Below, piece by piece: positions 32,501 through 64,000 of a stretch of 64,000 nucleotides of DNA. The stretch covers positions 173,588,019 to 173,652,018 of the forward strand of contig NC_030677.2 in the NCBI RefSeq assembly GCF_000004195.4, given 5' to 3'. Source of the stretch: Xenopus tropicalis. Lineage: Eukaryota; Chordata; Amphibia; Anura; Pipidae. Positions within the stretch are counted from its first letter, which is position 1, and the number at the start of each line of letters is the position of its first letter. A model generated the notes under the pieces. It had not been told where the DNA came from, made no database searches, and saw only the letters and a list, made by a program, of their open reading frames with translations. The position numbers and the translations under genes were made by a program.

Positions 32501-32640
32501 GCTGCTCATCGCCCCTCGCTTCCCGACCCTGGCCCGACAACCTTAGCTGTCAAACCGCCTGTGCGCCGAACGTCACTGCTTCCTGCAAGGTAGATATGCC
32601 TCTGACATCACAAGGCCGCGAAGTTCATGCCGGGAAATGC
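32210..32640. promoter_or_regulatory. CpG-rich region at the SLC25A46 start
   Basis: CpG dinucleotides are frequent here, in contrast to the AT-rich flanks. It covers exon 1 and upstream sequence, and sits between two genes pointing apart. This fits a CpG-island bidirectional promoter. Confidence 0.65.
32224..32500 (-). CDS. SLC25A46: SLC25A46 exon 1 (start codon; residues 1-92)
   Basis: 277 bp of coding sequence from the ATG at 32498-32500 to the donor GTGAGC after a Gly run. It encodes the cytosol-facing N-terminal tail: [48 protein letters not shown] and a Ser/Gly stretch. The final G joins AG of exon 2 to make Glu. Confidence 0.93.
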
Positions 32641-32694
32641 AGTCCCATCATATCGGCCTATAATAAAAACAAGTAGCTAAGCGCGAATAAAAAG

Positions 32695-32887
32695 GAGAAT
32701 GATTGGCAAGCTTATTGACCAACCACGTTCAGCTTCCGTAGAGGCGTTGCCCAAAAACCTGTAGTTGATTTGCTGATGGGGAAGGGCTTGTTCCGCACTA
32801 ACAAATAGAAGCGCCCGTCTCCATAGCAACTATACACTTGCTGTGTCTATAGAGAATACTGCATAGAGTTCCTCCCAACTTTTCCGG
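32695..32887 (+). promoter_or_regulatory. Candidate shared promoter and TMEM232 noncoding first exon
   Basis: An inverted CCAAT box (GATTGG, 32701-32706) and two RFX-like half sites lie here: GTTGCC at about 32746 and GTCTCCATAGCAAC at 32817-32830. A donor-like CCGG/GTAAGA at 32887/32888 could end a noncoding first exon, because the first coding exon of TMEM232 opens with an acceptor and 20 nt of untranslated sequence. The exon itself is inferred only. Confidence 0.4.
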
Positions 32888-33349
32888 GTAAGATAATGTC
32901 CTGAATTTTATCTGGGCTTCAGGTATCATTCTCGGTTACTGCGAACTAATAACCCATTTTGGTTTCTCTGTTTTATCCTGCTTTGCTAAGACACAGCATT
33001 AATGGCACAAATATGGGGCACTGTATGCGCGGAGGGATATTCAAATAATGGCCAACTCTCTCCATCAGCTCTCTATTAAACATTGCTCCCTCATTGGCCC
33101 TGTGCTCTGTCCTAAGGATATAGGATAAAACCAAGGGAGCACTAGGTTTTCGACTCCAATTGTAATTAAGTGAATAAGGGAAATACATGGAAATGGGAGC
33201 CTAAAACCTCAATTAAAAAGGGAAAGTATTGTGTTATACATAGTTCAGCACATTTTCCAGTTTCATTCTACTTTTATTAAACAGCCCCCTAGTTATACAG
33301 ATCTTGGAGCAAGCAGCATGTTTCATTCACACAGGACACGCCAATCGCT

Positions 33350-33499
33350 CATATGTACAGGCCCGGATTTGTGGAGAGGCCACAACGGCCCAGGCCTAGT
33401 GTGGCAGAAATTTAGGGGTGGCATGCCACCCCACCGCAAGTAAATTTTGAAATTTTGCCCTCGGGGAGCCCGGAACGCAAATCCGGCACTGCATATGTA
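33350..33499. mobile_element. Short hAT MITE with perfect 8-bp target duplication
   Basis: The element 33358-33491 (134 bp) lies between copies of CATATGTA (33350-33357 and 33492-33499). The ends CAGGCCCGGATTTG and CAAATCCGGCACTG are imperfect inverted copies. Confidence 0.9.
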
Positions 33500-33593
33500 A
33501 CAGACGAGAGACCAGAAAGACTCACTTACCACTGATTGGCAGCTCTGTTCCTGTTTGCCCATCCTGCTTCTAAACTATTTAGTAATATATCTG

Positions 33594-33735
33594 CAGGGTC
33601 GGGCTGGGGGTTGCAGGGCCCACCAGGGCTGCTGCCCCAGGGGCCCCACACCCCCCAAGGTGCCTCCTCCGTCCGCATCCCCTGCAGGGGCCCCCGCCAC
33701 TGCGCACCCCTAACCCCCCCCCCCACAGGTTCCAA
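33594..33735. mobile_element. hAT-like fragment, G/C-rich
   Basis: CAGGGTCGGGCTGGGGGTTG looks like a hAT left end, followed by CCAGGGGCCCCACACC. No matching right end was found. Confidence 0.4.
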
Positions 33736-34164
33736 TTTTAACAGCTCAGCCAGCAGTCGTGAATTCTTACTGCAAAGTCCCTCATTTCTCTTTGATCTCC
33801 TGCACTGAAAGCTAAAAAAGATACAATGTTTCCCAAACTTAATAAGATAAGTAGCTTTTGGCAGAGAGCCAAAAAAACTAAACAAGCAACACCTGCACTT
33901 AGATGCAATTGTAACTAATAAGCTAAACATGTCTCTTGGGGGAACTGAGACTTGTAGGTTAAAGGGAAATGCCACCTTTTTTGGCAAAACTATAATAATA
34001 TGTAAAACAAGACCCTGAAACCCTCAATAATGTATTCAAACTTTAAATAACCTTCCAAATTTTATAAAAACGGTAGTTGTATTTAGGGGGTGTGGTCGTG
34101 AAAATGGGCGTGGCCAAGAGCTGAAGAAAAATGCGTTGCAGAACAGGTAGAGAGAGTTGCCACT

Positions 34165-34459
34165 ATGGACGCACTGAATCCAGGATTCAGTTAGGAATTT
34201 GACTAGGATTCAGAAATTTTTCAGCACGATTCGGCCAAATCCAAATGCCTGGCTAAACTGAATCCATTTTTTTTGTCACATGAACATGGAGGTTGAAAAT
34301 GTTCTACCGGGCACTGCACTCACGGTTGTCTTTAAGTCACTTGTAAACTCATCTGCATAAGTGATTAGGGTTCTGATTTGGTTCAGGATTCGGCTAAATT
34401 TATTGTGCAGGATTCAGGGTTTGGCCGAATCCCAAAATAGTGGATTTGGTGCACCCCTG
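34165..34459. mobile_element. hAT-like MITE of the GATGCACCAAATCC family
   Basis: The left end GGACGCACTGAATCCAGG and right end GGATTTGGTGCACCCCTGG are inverted relatives. Flanks GTTGCCAC and GTGGCCAC may be an 8-bp target duplication with one change. Confidence 0.65.
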
Positions 34460-35037
34460 GTGGCCACCTTTCACGTAAAAGCAAAGGGGGTGGGTCCATG
34501 ACACTGGGGGTGAAGTCATGACATGTGTGGGTTCATGACATGACTGGGCATCTTGTGAAAATGGAAGTGAGTATTGACCAGATATTTGTTTGGGTTTTAG
34601 ACATTAAACTAAACAGCCTAAAACAGCTGTTTAGTTCAAAAACAGATAGGTGGGGACCCTAGGCAGATAGCAGACCTCTGAAGGAGGAGACAAAAGTCTG
34701 AAGGTCTTTAGCTACCACCACCATACCATATGTATTGGTCAGCCCTGTCAGGAGTTCTGCATACTACTGAAGATGTAACAAACCCAAACAACCTTAAGCA
34801 AATCTGGATGGAGAAAATGGGCCAAAATTACTCCAAAACAATGGGCAAAACTGCTAGTGTAAATACTTAAAAATTATAGTGTGTGATGTATTTGTCAATG
34901 TTTAGTGCTGAATCACTGTTTTAACAGATAACCAGGACTAGGGGAGTCTTCTGTCTTTGAACTAGTCTTAATTAAATTAAAACCCCTTGCTGTATATCAG
35001 GGTATTCACTTAAAGGGAAGCATTGCAGGAGAGCTAT
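34460..35037. other. TMEM232 5' intron, no recognised feature
   Basis: Apart from the repeats listed on either side I see no exon or regulatory signal. Confidence 0.4.
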
Positions 35038-35264
35038 GGCAGATTTATCAATTTAAAGTCAGGAAATCTTTTGTACAACACATGGGGCAGTTTAGAGCAT
35101 AATACATAAAAATTCATCCATGTTCTATTCATTCATGTGGTATATTTAGAAGCACATTTGATAAACATTTGATAAACACGCTTCTAAAAATCCATAGGAA
35201 TAGAGTGTGGGTGAGTTTTTATGTATAAGTTTTGAAAAACATTTTGATAAATCTGCCCATGGAG
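35038..35264. mobile_element. Palindromic MITE of the GGGGCAGATTTA family
   Basis: GGCAGATTTATCAA at the left pairs with TTGATAAATCTGCCC at the right, around arms containing CATAAAAATTCA and its relatives. Confidence 0.65.
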
Positions 35265-35424
35265 TTATACATCGTTGGGCAGCAGTTAGATCACTAGTTG
35301 GCTTGGAAACTTTTGGCTAATACTGGACATCTCATCCAGACATTAATGCTCTTCACTACTTTTGTAAACTGGAGAAGCCTAGTTTTACCATTTGTTCACT
35401 GTGTTCATATTGCTTGCATTCATG

Positions 35425-35585
35425 TTGCAACTGACTCTATTTGCAATAAACTCAATGCAGTTCAGGAACTCCTTATGTCCAATCCTTCTGGCTGTTACTG
35501 AAACATGGCTCACTCCTACTGACCACTTCACCTGCTGCCCTCTCTTATGGAGGCTTCTCATTTTGTTGTACTCCTAGGCTGGGTC
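35425..35585 (+). pseudogene. L2/CR1-like LINE fragment, endonuclease part
   Basis: DSICNKLNAVQELLMSN then, after a frame change, LAVTETWLTPTDHF and SYGGFSF-like sequence match the SVCNKL and [10 protein letters not shown] blocks of the long LINE at 19.3-17.7 kb. It is a short, frameshifted remnant. Confidence 0.7.
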
Positions 35586-35639
35586 ATGGTGGTGGGGTTG
35601 GAATTCTTAACTCCCCTGAATGCAGGTTTTGGGGCCTGG

Positions 35640-36140
35640 AATTATTTTGTCAGAAGTCTTTCTATATAACGTATGCCACTGATGGGACAGGGCCCAAAAA
35701 TGGGTTGCTTATGGTGGGTCTACATGGTTGCCTGAATACAGTTAAATAGGAACAATAGGAAATAGTCAAGAGAAGGTAAATTCACTGTTAGTGCCAGTAT
35801 TTTAGGCATCCTTCCAGTTATTTTAATTTCAAGGTTTCTATCCCTGTGCCAGTACTCCTTTTAAGATACAGATCTTCTGTACTCCAGCTCCCCTGCAGCT
35901 GCATATGGTAGGGGCCTAGCAATGTTCTTATGCTGGAGAAAATCACGCTGACATTTGGCTACTGATGTGACAGGGATCAAAAATGGGACCCCATGCTGTT
36001 TAAAGTGATCTCCATGGTCACCTGAATACAGTTAAATTGTTTTCTACAAAAGTAAATTGTAGAAAAAGCACACAGAAAGGCAAATTCACTGTGAGTGCCA
36101 TTATGTTAGACATCGTTCCAGTAAAATAAACTGCAAAGTT
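35640..36140. repeat. Old tandem duplication, two diverged copies
   Basis: GGGACAGGGCCCAAAAATGGG, CTGAATACAGTTAAAT and AAATTCACTGTTAGTGCCAG recur about 300 bp later in altered form (near 35968, 36022 and 36080). The sequence family is unknown. Confidence 0.6.
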
Positions 36141-36950
36141 TTTTTCCACGGACTTGGAAAAAAAAACTCCAGTTCAGAGAAAATCTTGCCATTGTTCTTT
36201 TTTTTTTTTCATTGATTCATTCTTAATCATTATTTCATAAATACATGTATTTGTGTCCTTAGAAAAACTAGCCTAAACATACACATGATTTTGCTTTTTT
36301 TAATCTATATTTAATGTAGCAGCAGTACAACCCTGCGACAAACCCACCCTAATTGATATCTGTTGTCTAGGCAAACCTAGGTGCATTCACAAAGTCTCAA
36401 CACTAGATGGCAGTGGTTAACTTTAAGTGATGTTTCAGCGAGCAGTTAAAAAAATAAAGCTTTTCTTTATTACAGTGTAATTTAATGAAGAAAACTGTGT
36501 CAGGCTGCTTTATTTTATCTAACTAATTCCTTGTACTGTGCAAGCAGAACAACTTGCTTGTTATTTCTATTGTATGTTACATTCAAAGATTTAAAAAGAA
36601 TCTGTGATCCTGAACTCTATTGTGCAGCGCTCTTAATAAAAACATGTCTTCCATTGAGTTATTATTGAGTTATTGAGTTATTATTGCTAGAAGTCTCAGG
36701 TTAGAGGTCTCGGCTACAGTTCCCAGTCATACAGAAGTGAAAATAATAATACTCACTGTTCTATAGATTTCCTTTGAGAGTGTGTAGTGTAAGCCATAAA
36801 TGCAGCATTTGGCACATAGCTGTGTGAATATCTATGATTTAAATGGCAGTTATGACAGCCACAATATTAAGGGGGGGGGGTTGTTTTGGGGACTTGCACA
36901 AAGTTTCAACTAAATATATTCTTGCAGAAATATGAACAACACAAGACTAG
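36141..36950. other. TMEM232 5' intron, no recognised feature
   Basis: Only a small GAGTTATTATT-type repeat near 36655-36690 stands out. Confidence 0.4.
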
Positions 36951-37492
36951 GGGGGCCAATTACTAACAATAACGGTGGGATTTTTTTTCCTCAATATGGA
37001 TTTTTAGCACTAAAAGTCGCATAAAATAAGTTGTGACTTTTCTGAGATTTTCTGGTATCAAAACGGCTAAAAATCCAAACCCAACAATTCGCCAGCTAAA
37101 ACTTGGTGAGATCATGTAGAAGTCAATGGCATATGTTTCTTCCCTTCCTTGGAGGATCCTTCTTTTGCTTTGAAATTTTAGAGGTTTCGGATTTTTGACT
37201 CTGGGTTTTTGTGTGATAGTTCTAAACAGTTGTAGTTTTCAAGTTGAAAATTTGGAATTTTTGCGACTGTAACTTTTCCTGCACAGGTTTTTAACCTATC
37301 ATTCCTCTAATTTGTATGTCATTGAGGGTATAAATAGAGGGCTGCCTTTGGCTACCAGCATTGCGATCTGCACCTTGAACCTAATTTGTAATCTTGTTTG
37401 AGATGCAGAACACAGCTGTGCTAGATAAATGAACACTAATGGACTTGATTTTGCACCCCCTAAGTACTTGTATATTGGACTTTTGTAAATGA
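36950..37492. mobile_element. Degraded MITE of the GGGGCACATTTACTAA family
   Basis: It opens TAGGGGGGCCAATTACTAAC and closes with TTTGTAAATGAACCCTA, with the family's TCGACTTTT-like motifs inside. Part of the right half may be unrelated sequence. Confidence 0.45.
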
Positions 37493-37903
37493 ACCCTAAA
37501 ATATCAAGGTGATTTTAGGTTCTGAGACATGGACAAAGTTTGCTCAAGCCTAGTAATGCAAAACACTCAATCACACTTTTCCTTCATTATTCTAACTGCC
37601 CTGGATTAGTGAAAGCAGCTGGAACTTACTAGACTTGAACACATTTTGATTATTCTGGGAATGTAATAATGACCCTAAAGTTTGTTTGTAACCAATAGTA
37701 ACCAGTTAACAGGTTGGATACTGTTTAGCTGTATCATTGGTTGCTATTGGTTACTAGAAAGGGGCACACTTAAAGAATTAAATTGTTACTATAGAATCTG
37801 TTTGTCTTTCAGCAACAAACAGCTGCATCTTAGGGCTAAACTGCACGGGAGATTTTGTAGAATGGTGTTGGAGAGACAAAATGCATACTACAAGTTGGAT
37901 ATA

Positions 37904-39140
37904 CCGTGGTGTGAAAAACTATTTGCCCCCTTCCTGATTTCTTATTCTTTTGCATGTTTGTCACACTTAAATGTTTCTGCTCATCAAAAACCGTTAACTA
38001 TTAGTCAAAGATAACATAATTGAACACAAAATGCAATTTTTAAATGAAGGTTTACGTTATTAAGGGAGAAAAAAAACTCCAAATCTACATGGCCCTGTGT
38101 GAAAAAGAGATTGCCCCCCTTGTTAAAAAATAACTTAACTGTGGTTTATCACACCTGAGTTCAATTTCTGTAGTCACCCCCAGGCCTGATTACTGCCACA
38201 CCTGTTTCAATCAAGAAATCACTTAAATAGGAGCTACCTGACACAGAGAAGTAGACCAAAAGCACATCAAAAGCTAGACATCGTGCCAAGATCCAAAGAA
38301 ATTCAGGAACAAATGAGAACAAAAGTAATTGAGATCTATCAGTCTGGTAAAGGTTATAAAGCCATTTCTAAAGCTTTGGGACTCCAGCGAACCACAGTGA
38401 GAGCCATTATCCACAAATGGCAAAAACATGGAACAGTGGTGAACCTTCCCAGGAGTGGCCGGCCGACCAAAATTACCCCAAGAGCGCAGAGACAACTCAT
38501 CCGAGAGGCCACAAAAGACCCCAGGACAACATCTAAAGAACTGCAGGCCTCACTTGCCTCAATTAAGGTCAGTGTTCACGACTCCACCATAAGAAAGAGA
38601 CTGGGCAAAAACGGCCTGCATGGCAGATTTCCAAGGCGCAAACCACTTTTAAGCAAAAAGAACATTAAGGCTCGTCTCAATTTTGCTAAGAAACATCTCA
38701 ATGATTGCCAAGACTTTTGGGAAAATACCTTGTGGACCGACGAGACAAAAGCTGAACTTTTTGGAAGGTGCGTGTCCCGTTACATCTGGCGTAAAAGTAA
38801 CACAGCATTTCAGAAAAAGAACATCATACCAACAGTAAAATATGGTGGTGGTAGTGTGATGGTCTGGGGTTGTTTTGCTGCTTCAGGACCTGGAAGGCTT
38901 GCTGTGATAGATGGAACCATGAATTCTACTGTCTACCAAAAAATCCTGAAGGAGAATGTCCGGCCATCTGTTCGTCAACTCAAGCTGAAGCGATCTTGGG
39001 TGCTGCAGCAGGACAATGACCCAAAACACACCAGCAAATCCACCTCTGAATGGCTGAAGAAAAACAAAATGAAGACTTTGGAGTGGCCTAGTCAAAGTCC
39101 TGACCTGAATCCTATTGAGATGTTGTGGCATGACAAATAA
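37904..39140 (+). mobile_element. Tc1/mariner element, right end deleted
   Basis: A TA (37902-37903) is followed by the left inverted repeat. The repeat has the IR/DR layout of fish and frog Tc1 elements: GTGTGAAAAACTATTTGCCCCC at the tip, and GTGTGAAAAAGAGATTGCCCCC about 190 bp inward (38097). The transposase gene follows. No matching right repeat is found after 39140, so the copy is 3'-deleted and cannot move by itself. Confidence 0.85.
38283..39140 (+). pseudogene. Tc1 transposase, C-terminally truncated but otherwise open
   Basis: 285 residues, uninterrupted. The N-terminus has two helix-turn-helix parts (AISKALGLQRTTVRAIIHKW, then a SGRPTK linker and TSKELQASL). The catalytic triad is complete: D153 in WTDETK, D244 in QQDNDPKHT and E279 in NPIEMLW, i.e. 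DD34E with the same numbering as Sleeping Beauty. The frame stops at residue 285, just after the Glu, where related proteins continue for about 55 more residues. The open frame suggests recent arrival; the lost C-terminus suggests it is inactive. Intron 5' of TMEM232, same strand. Confidence 0.88.
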
Positions 39141-39311
39141 GGCACATATCTATTTTTTTACATAGAATATATTTTGGAAATAAAATAATTTTTAACTAAG
39201 TGTTAAGATAAGTGTTATCATGCCGCCATGAACCCCCTCCCCCAAAAAACAATATATACAAATACACACAAATTTTATGTTGGAATATAAGGGACCATGT
39301 TAAAACTTTAA

Positions 39312-39828
39312 AGTGGACTTGTCACACAGACATAAAAAGCTGTATAATAAAAGCCCTTTTCAAATTAAACATGAAACCCAAAGTCATTTTTTTTATTAAC
39401 ACAACCATACCCATTATATAAGCATTTAAAAGTCCCAGCTGTCAATCATATATTGCCTGCCCCGCCTCTCTGCCTTCAGCATAGGGGTGGGGCAGACAGT
39501 TACTTTCACTTTCAATTTTGAACTTCTTAGATGTCACTGTCCTCCTCTCATTCCCCCTCCCTCCTCACCATCTAATTGTGTTACCAATGCATGGATATGG
39601 GCATCAGGTCCCCCCATACTGGCACAGAAACAAGATTTTATCAGGGTGCACAGCTTGTCTTAATAACAGTGTCCACAAAATGGCGCCTGCTTGTTTTCTG
39701 CAATTGTGAATTCCAGTGCTTAAGGAAATAAGCTTACAATAATTTATATAGTGTAATTGAAGTTTATTTTGCTTGACAAATGCAACAGAAAACAATTTGT
39801 AATTATTTCTTAGGGTGACAGGTCCCCT
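39312..39828. mobile_element. TTAA-flanked MITE of the GACCTGTCACC family
   Basis: TTAA occurs at 39308-39311 and 39829-39832. The left end AGTGGACTTGTCACACAGAC and right end AGGGTGACAGGTCCCCT are inverted relatives. It contains the CATAAAAAGCTGTATAATAA motif. Confidence 0.8.
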
Positions 39829-40399
39829 TTAAAAAGAGACCATGTAACACTTTTGACGGGATAATCCAAAATACCAGTCTCTGCAAGCTTTCCTCACTCC
39901 CTAACTTTAATCTGTGTACCAAGTTGGCAGGTGTTACTTGGAACAGCTATATCTGTAAGTGTGCAATACTTCATCTCAGGCAGTGGGGACTATTGGTGCA
40001 CAATAGTTCAAATAAAAAATCTTTAGAACTACCTAATAGGTGGTGAGTACATTTAGCAAATATATATTTGCATCTGATGTTAATAGAAATGAAAGGTTTT
40101 TCAGAGAGACAACATTCTTTTCCTCAGCTTCTTGGTATGAGTATAGGCCATCTCTCTACACAAACTGTGAAAGAAGAGTTATTTTAGAATTTCAGACAGT
40201 ATATGTCAGGTTTGTGGCACGCAAAGCATTTTGAATTTTCTTTTTCTTGTTTTTTTTTTTTTTTTTACAAAAAAAGTCCTCTAGTTGCATGTCATTTTGT
40301 TTATTTGCAGTATATGCTAAGCATCTGACTGTTTGAATGTTCACATTATTTTTGCTCTTCTGCAGTCACATTACGGGCATCAATTATTGCCATATCTAT

Positions 40400-40685
40400 T
40401 ACAAGTATGGGATCCGTTATGCGGAAACCAATTATCCGGAAAGCTCCTATTTACAGGAAGGCCATCTCCCATAGACTCCATTTTAATCTAATAATTCACA
40501 TATTTAAACTTTTTTATGTAATAATAAAACAGTACCATGTACTTGATCTCAACTAATTCATAATTTTTGTTGGCAAAGCAATCATGTTGGGTTTAATTAA
40601 TGATTAAATTATTTTTTATTGGACTTAGGGTATAGAGATCCAAATTACAGAAAGACCTCTTATCCAGTGGCATAGGCAAGCAAAG
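40400..40685. mobile_element. TATCCAGAAAGCTCC-family repeat, copy 3
   Basis: It opens AAGTATGGGATCCGTTATGC, has TTATCCGGAAAGCTCC and CCCATAGACTCCATTTTAA, and ends with ATTACAGAAAGACC then TTATCCAG. Confidence 0.7.
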
Positions 40686-40957
40686 GGAGGGGAATGACTT
40701 CCTCGGTGCATAAAATGTTTTTGTAAGTTAACTGTCAATATTCATTCTCTATGTATAAAGAGAATAAACACTGTACATGTCCCTGAAGGTCAAGAAGTTT
40801 TTATAAAAAAAAATACTGACTCTGTAGGAAACTTTTTTTTGGCAATCCCTAGGTTACATGTATAGTCTCAACAAGTCCAGTTGTTTTAGAAGTAACACCA
40901 CTAGATACTGTACACATGATGACATTTATTTTTACAGAGTAGGCCCTAAAAGTGGAA

Positions 40958-64000
<23,043 letters not shown>

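Noticed and set aside
40952..40957. Upstream GTG as a start codon for TMEM232
   Set aside because: The ATG at 40958 gives the expected MPVVK-type N-terminus; a GTG start is unlikely in a vertebrate gene.

Overview
This is nuclear genomic DNA from a vertebrate, almost certainly a clawed frog (Xenopus; species not resolved). Two conserved vertebrate genes are present as split exons with GT/AG junctions. The repeats are those typical of Xenopus: TTAA-flanked T2/Kolobok-type MITEs, hAT elements with 8-bp target duplications, an L2/CR1-like LINE, a DIRS tyrosine-recombinase element, a Penelope-like GIY-YIG remnant, an L1/Tx1-type fragment and a Sleeping Beauty-like Tc1 transposase.

Layout: 1-10.0 kb is intergenic sequence downstream of SLC25A46. 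It holds a T2 MITE, a LINE fragment, an internally deleted DIRS element and a complete hAT MITE. From 10.09 to 32.5 kb the minus strand carries all eight coding exons of SLC25A46. The junctions join in phase to 1251 nt, i.e. 416 residues, close to my recollection of the mammalian length (about 418). Its introns hold a nearly full-length LINE inserted in a T2 MITE, a Penelope endonuclease remnant, a diverged tandem array, and a 2-kb hAT element that encloses a T2 MITE with an internal 89-bp array. A homogeneous 27-bp minisatellite lies beside exon 1.

At about 32.2-32.9 kb a CpG-rich segment looks like a shared bidirectional promoter. To its right, on the plus strand, are ten coding exons of TMEM232, from the start codon at 40958 to the window edge. 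They join in phase to 1393 nt (464 codons), and the gene continues beyond 64000. From what I remember of mammalian genomes the two genes are neighbours there too, so the arrangement looks conserved.

SLC25A46 encodes an outer-mitochondrial-membrane carrier-family protein. TMEM232 encodes a poorly characterised protein linked to sperm flagella and cilia. Nothing suggests a shared pathway beyond the promoter. I saw no prokaryotic-type system or CRISPR array. The most interesting items are structural: a partial duplication of TMEM232 exon 7 that keeps an in-phase splice architecture; an inverted-plus-tandem duplication at 54.9-55.5 kb; hammerhead-like motifs in Penelope-like debris; arrays grown inside transposons; and a GC palindrome shared by two different hAT elements. 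All calls come from reading the sequence, without database searches.
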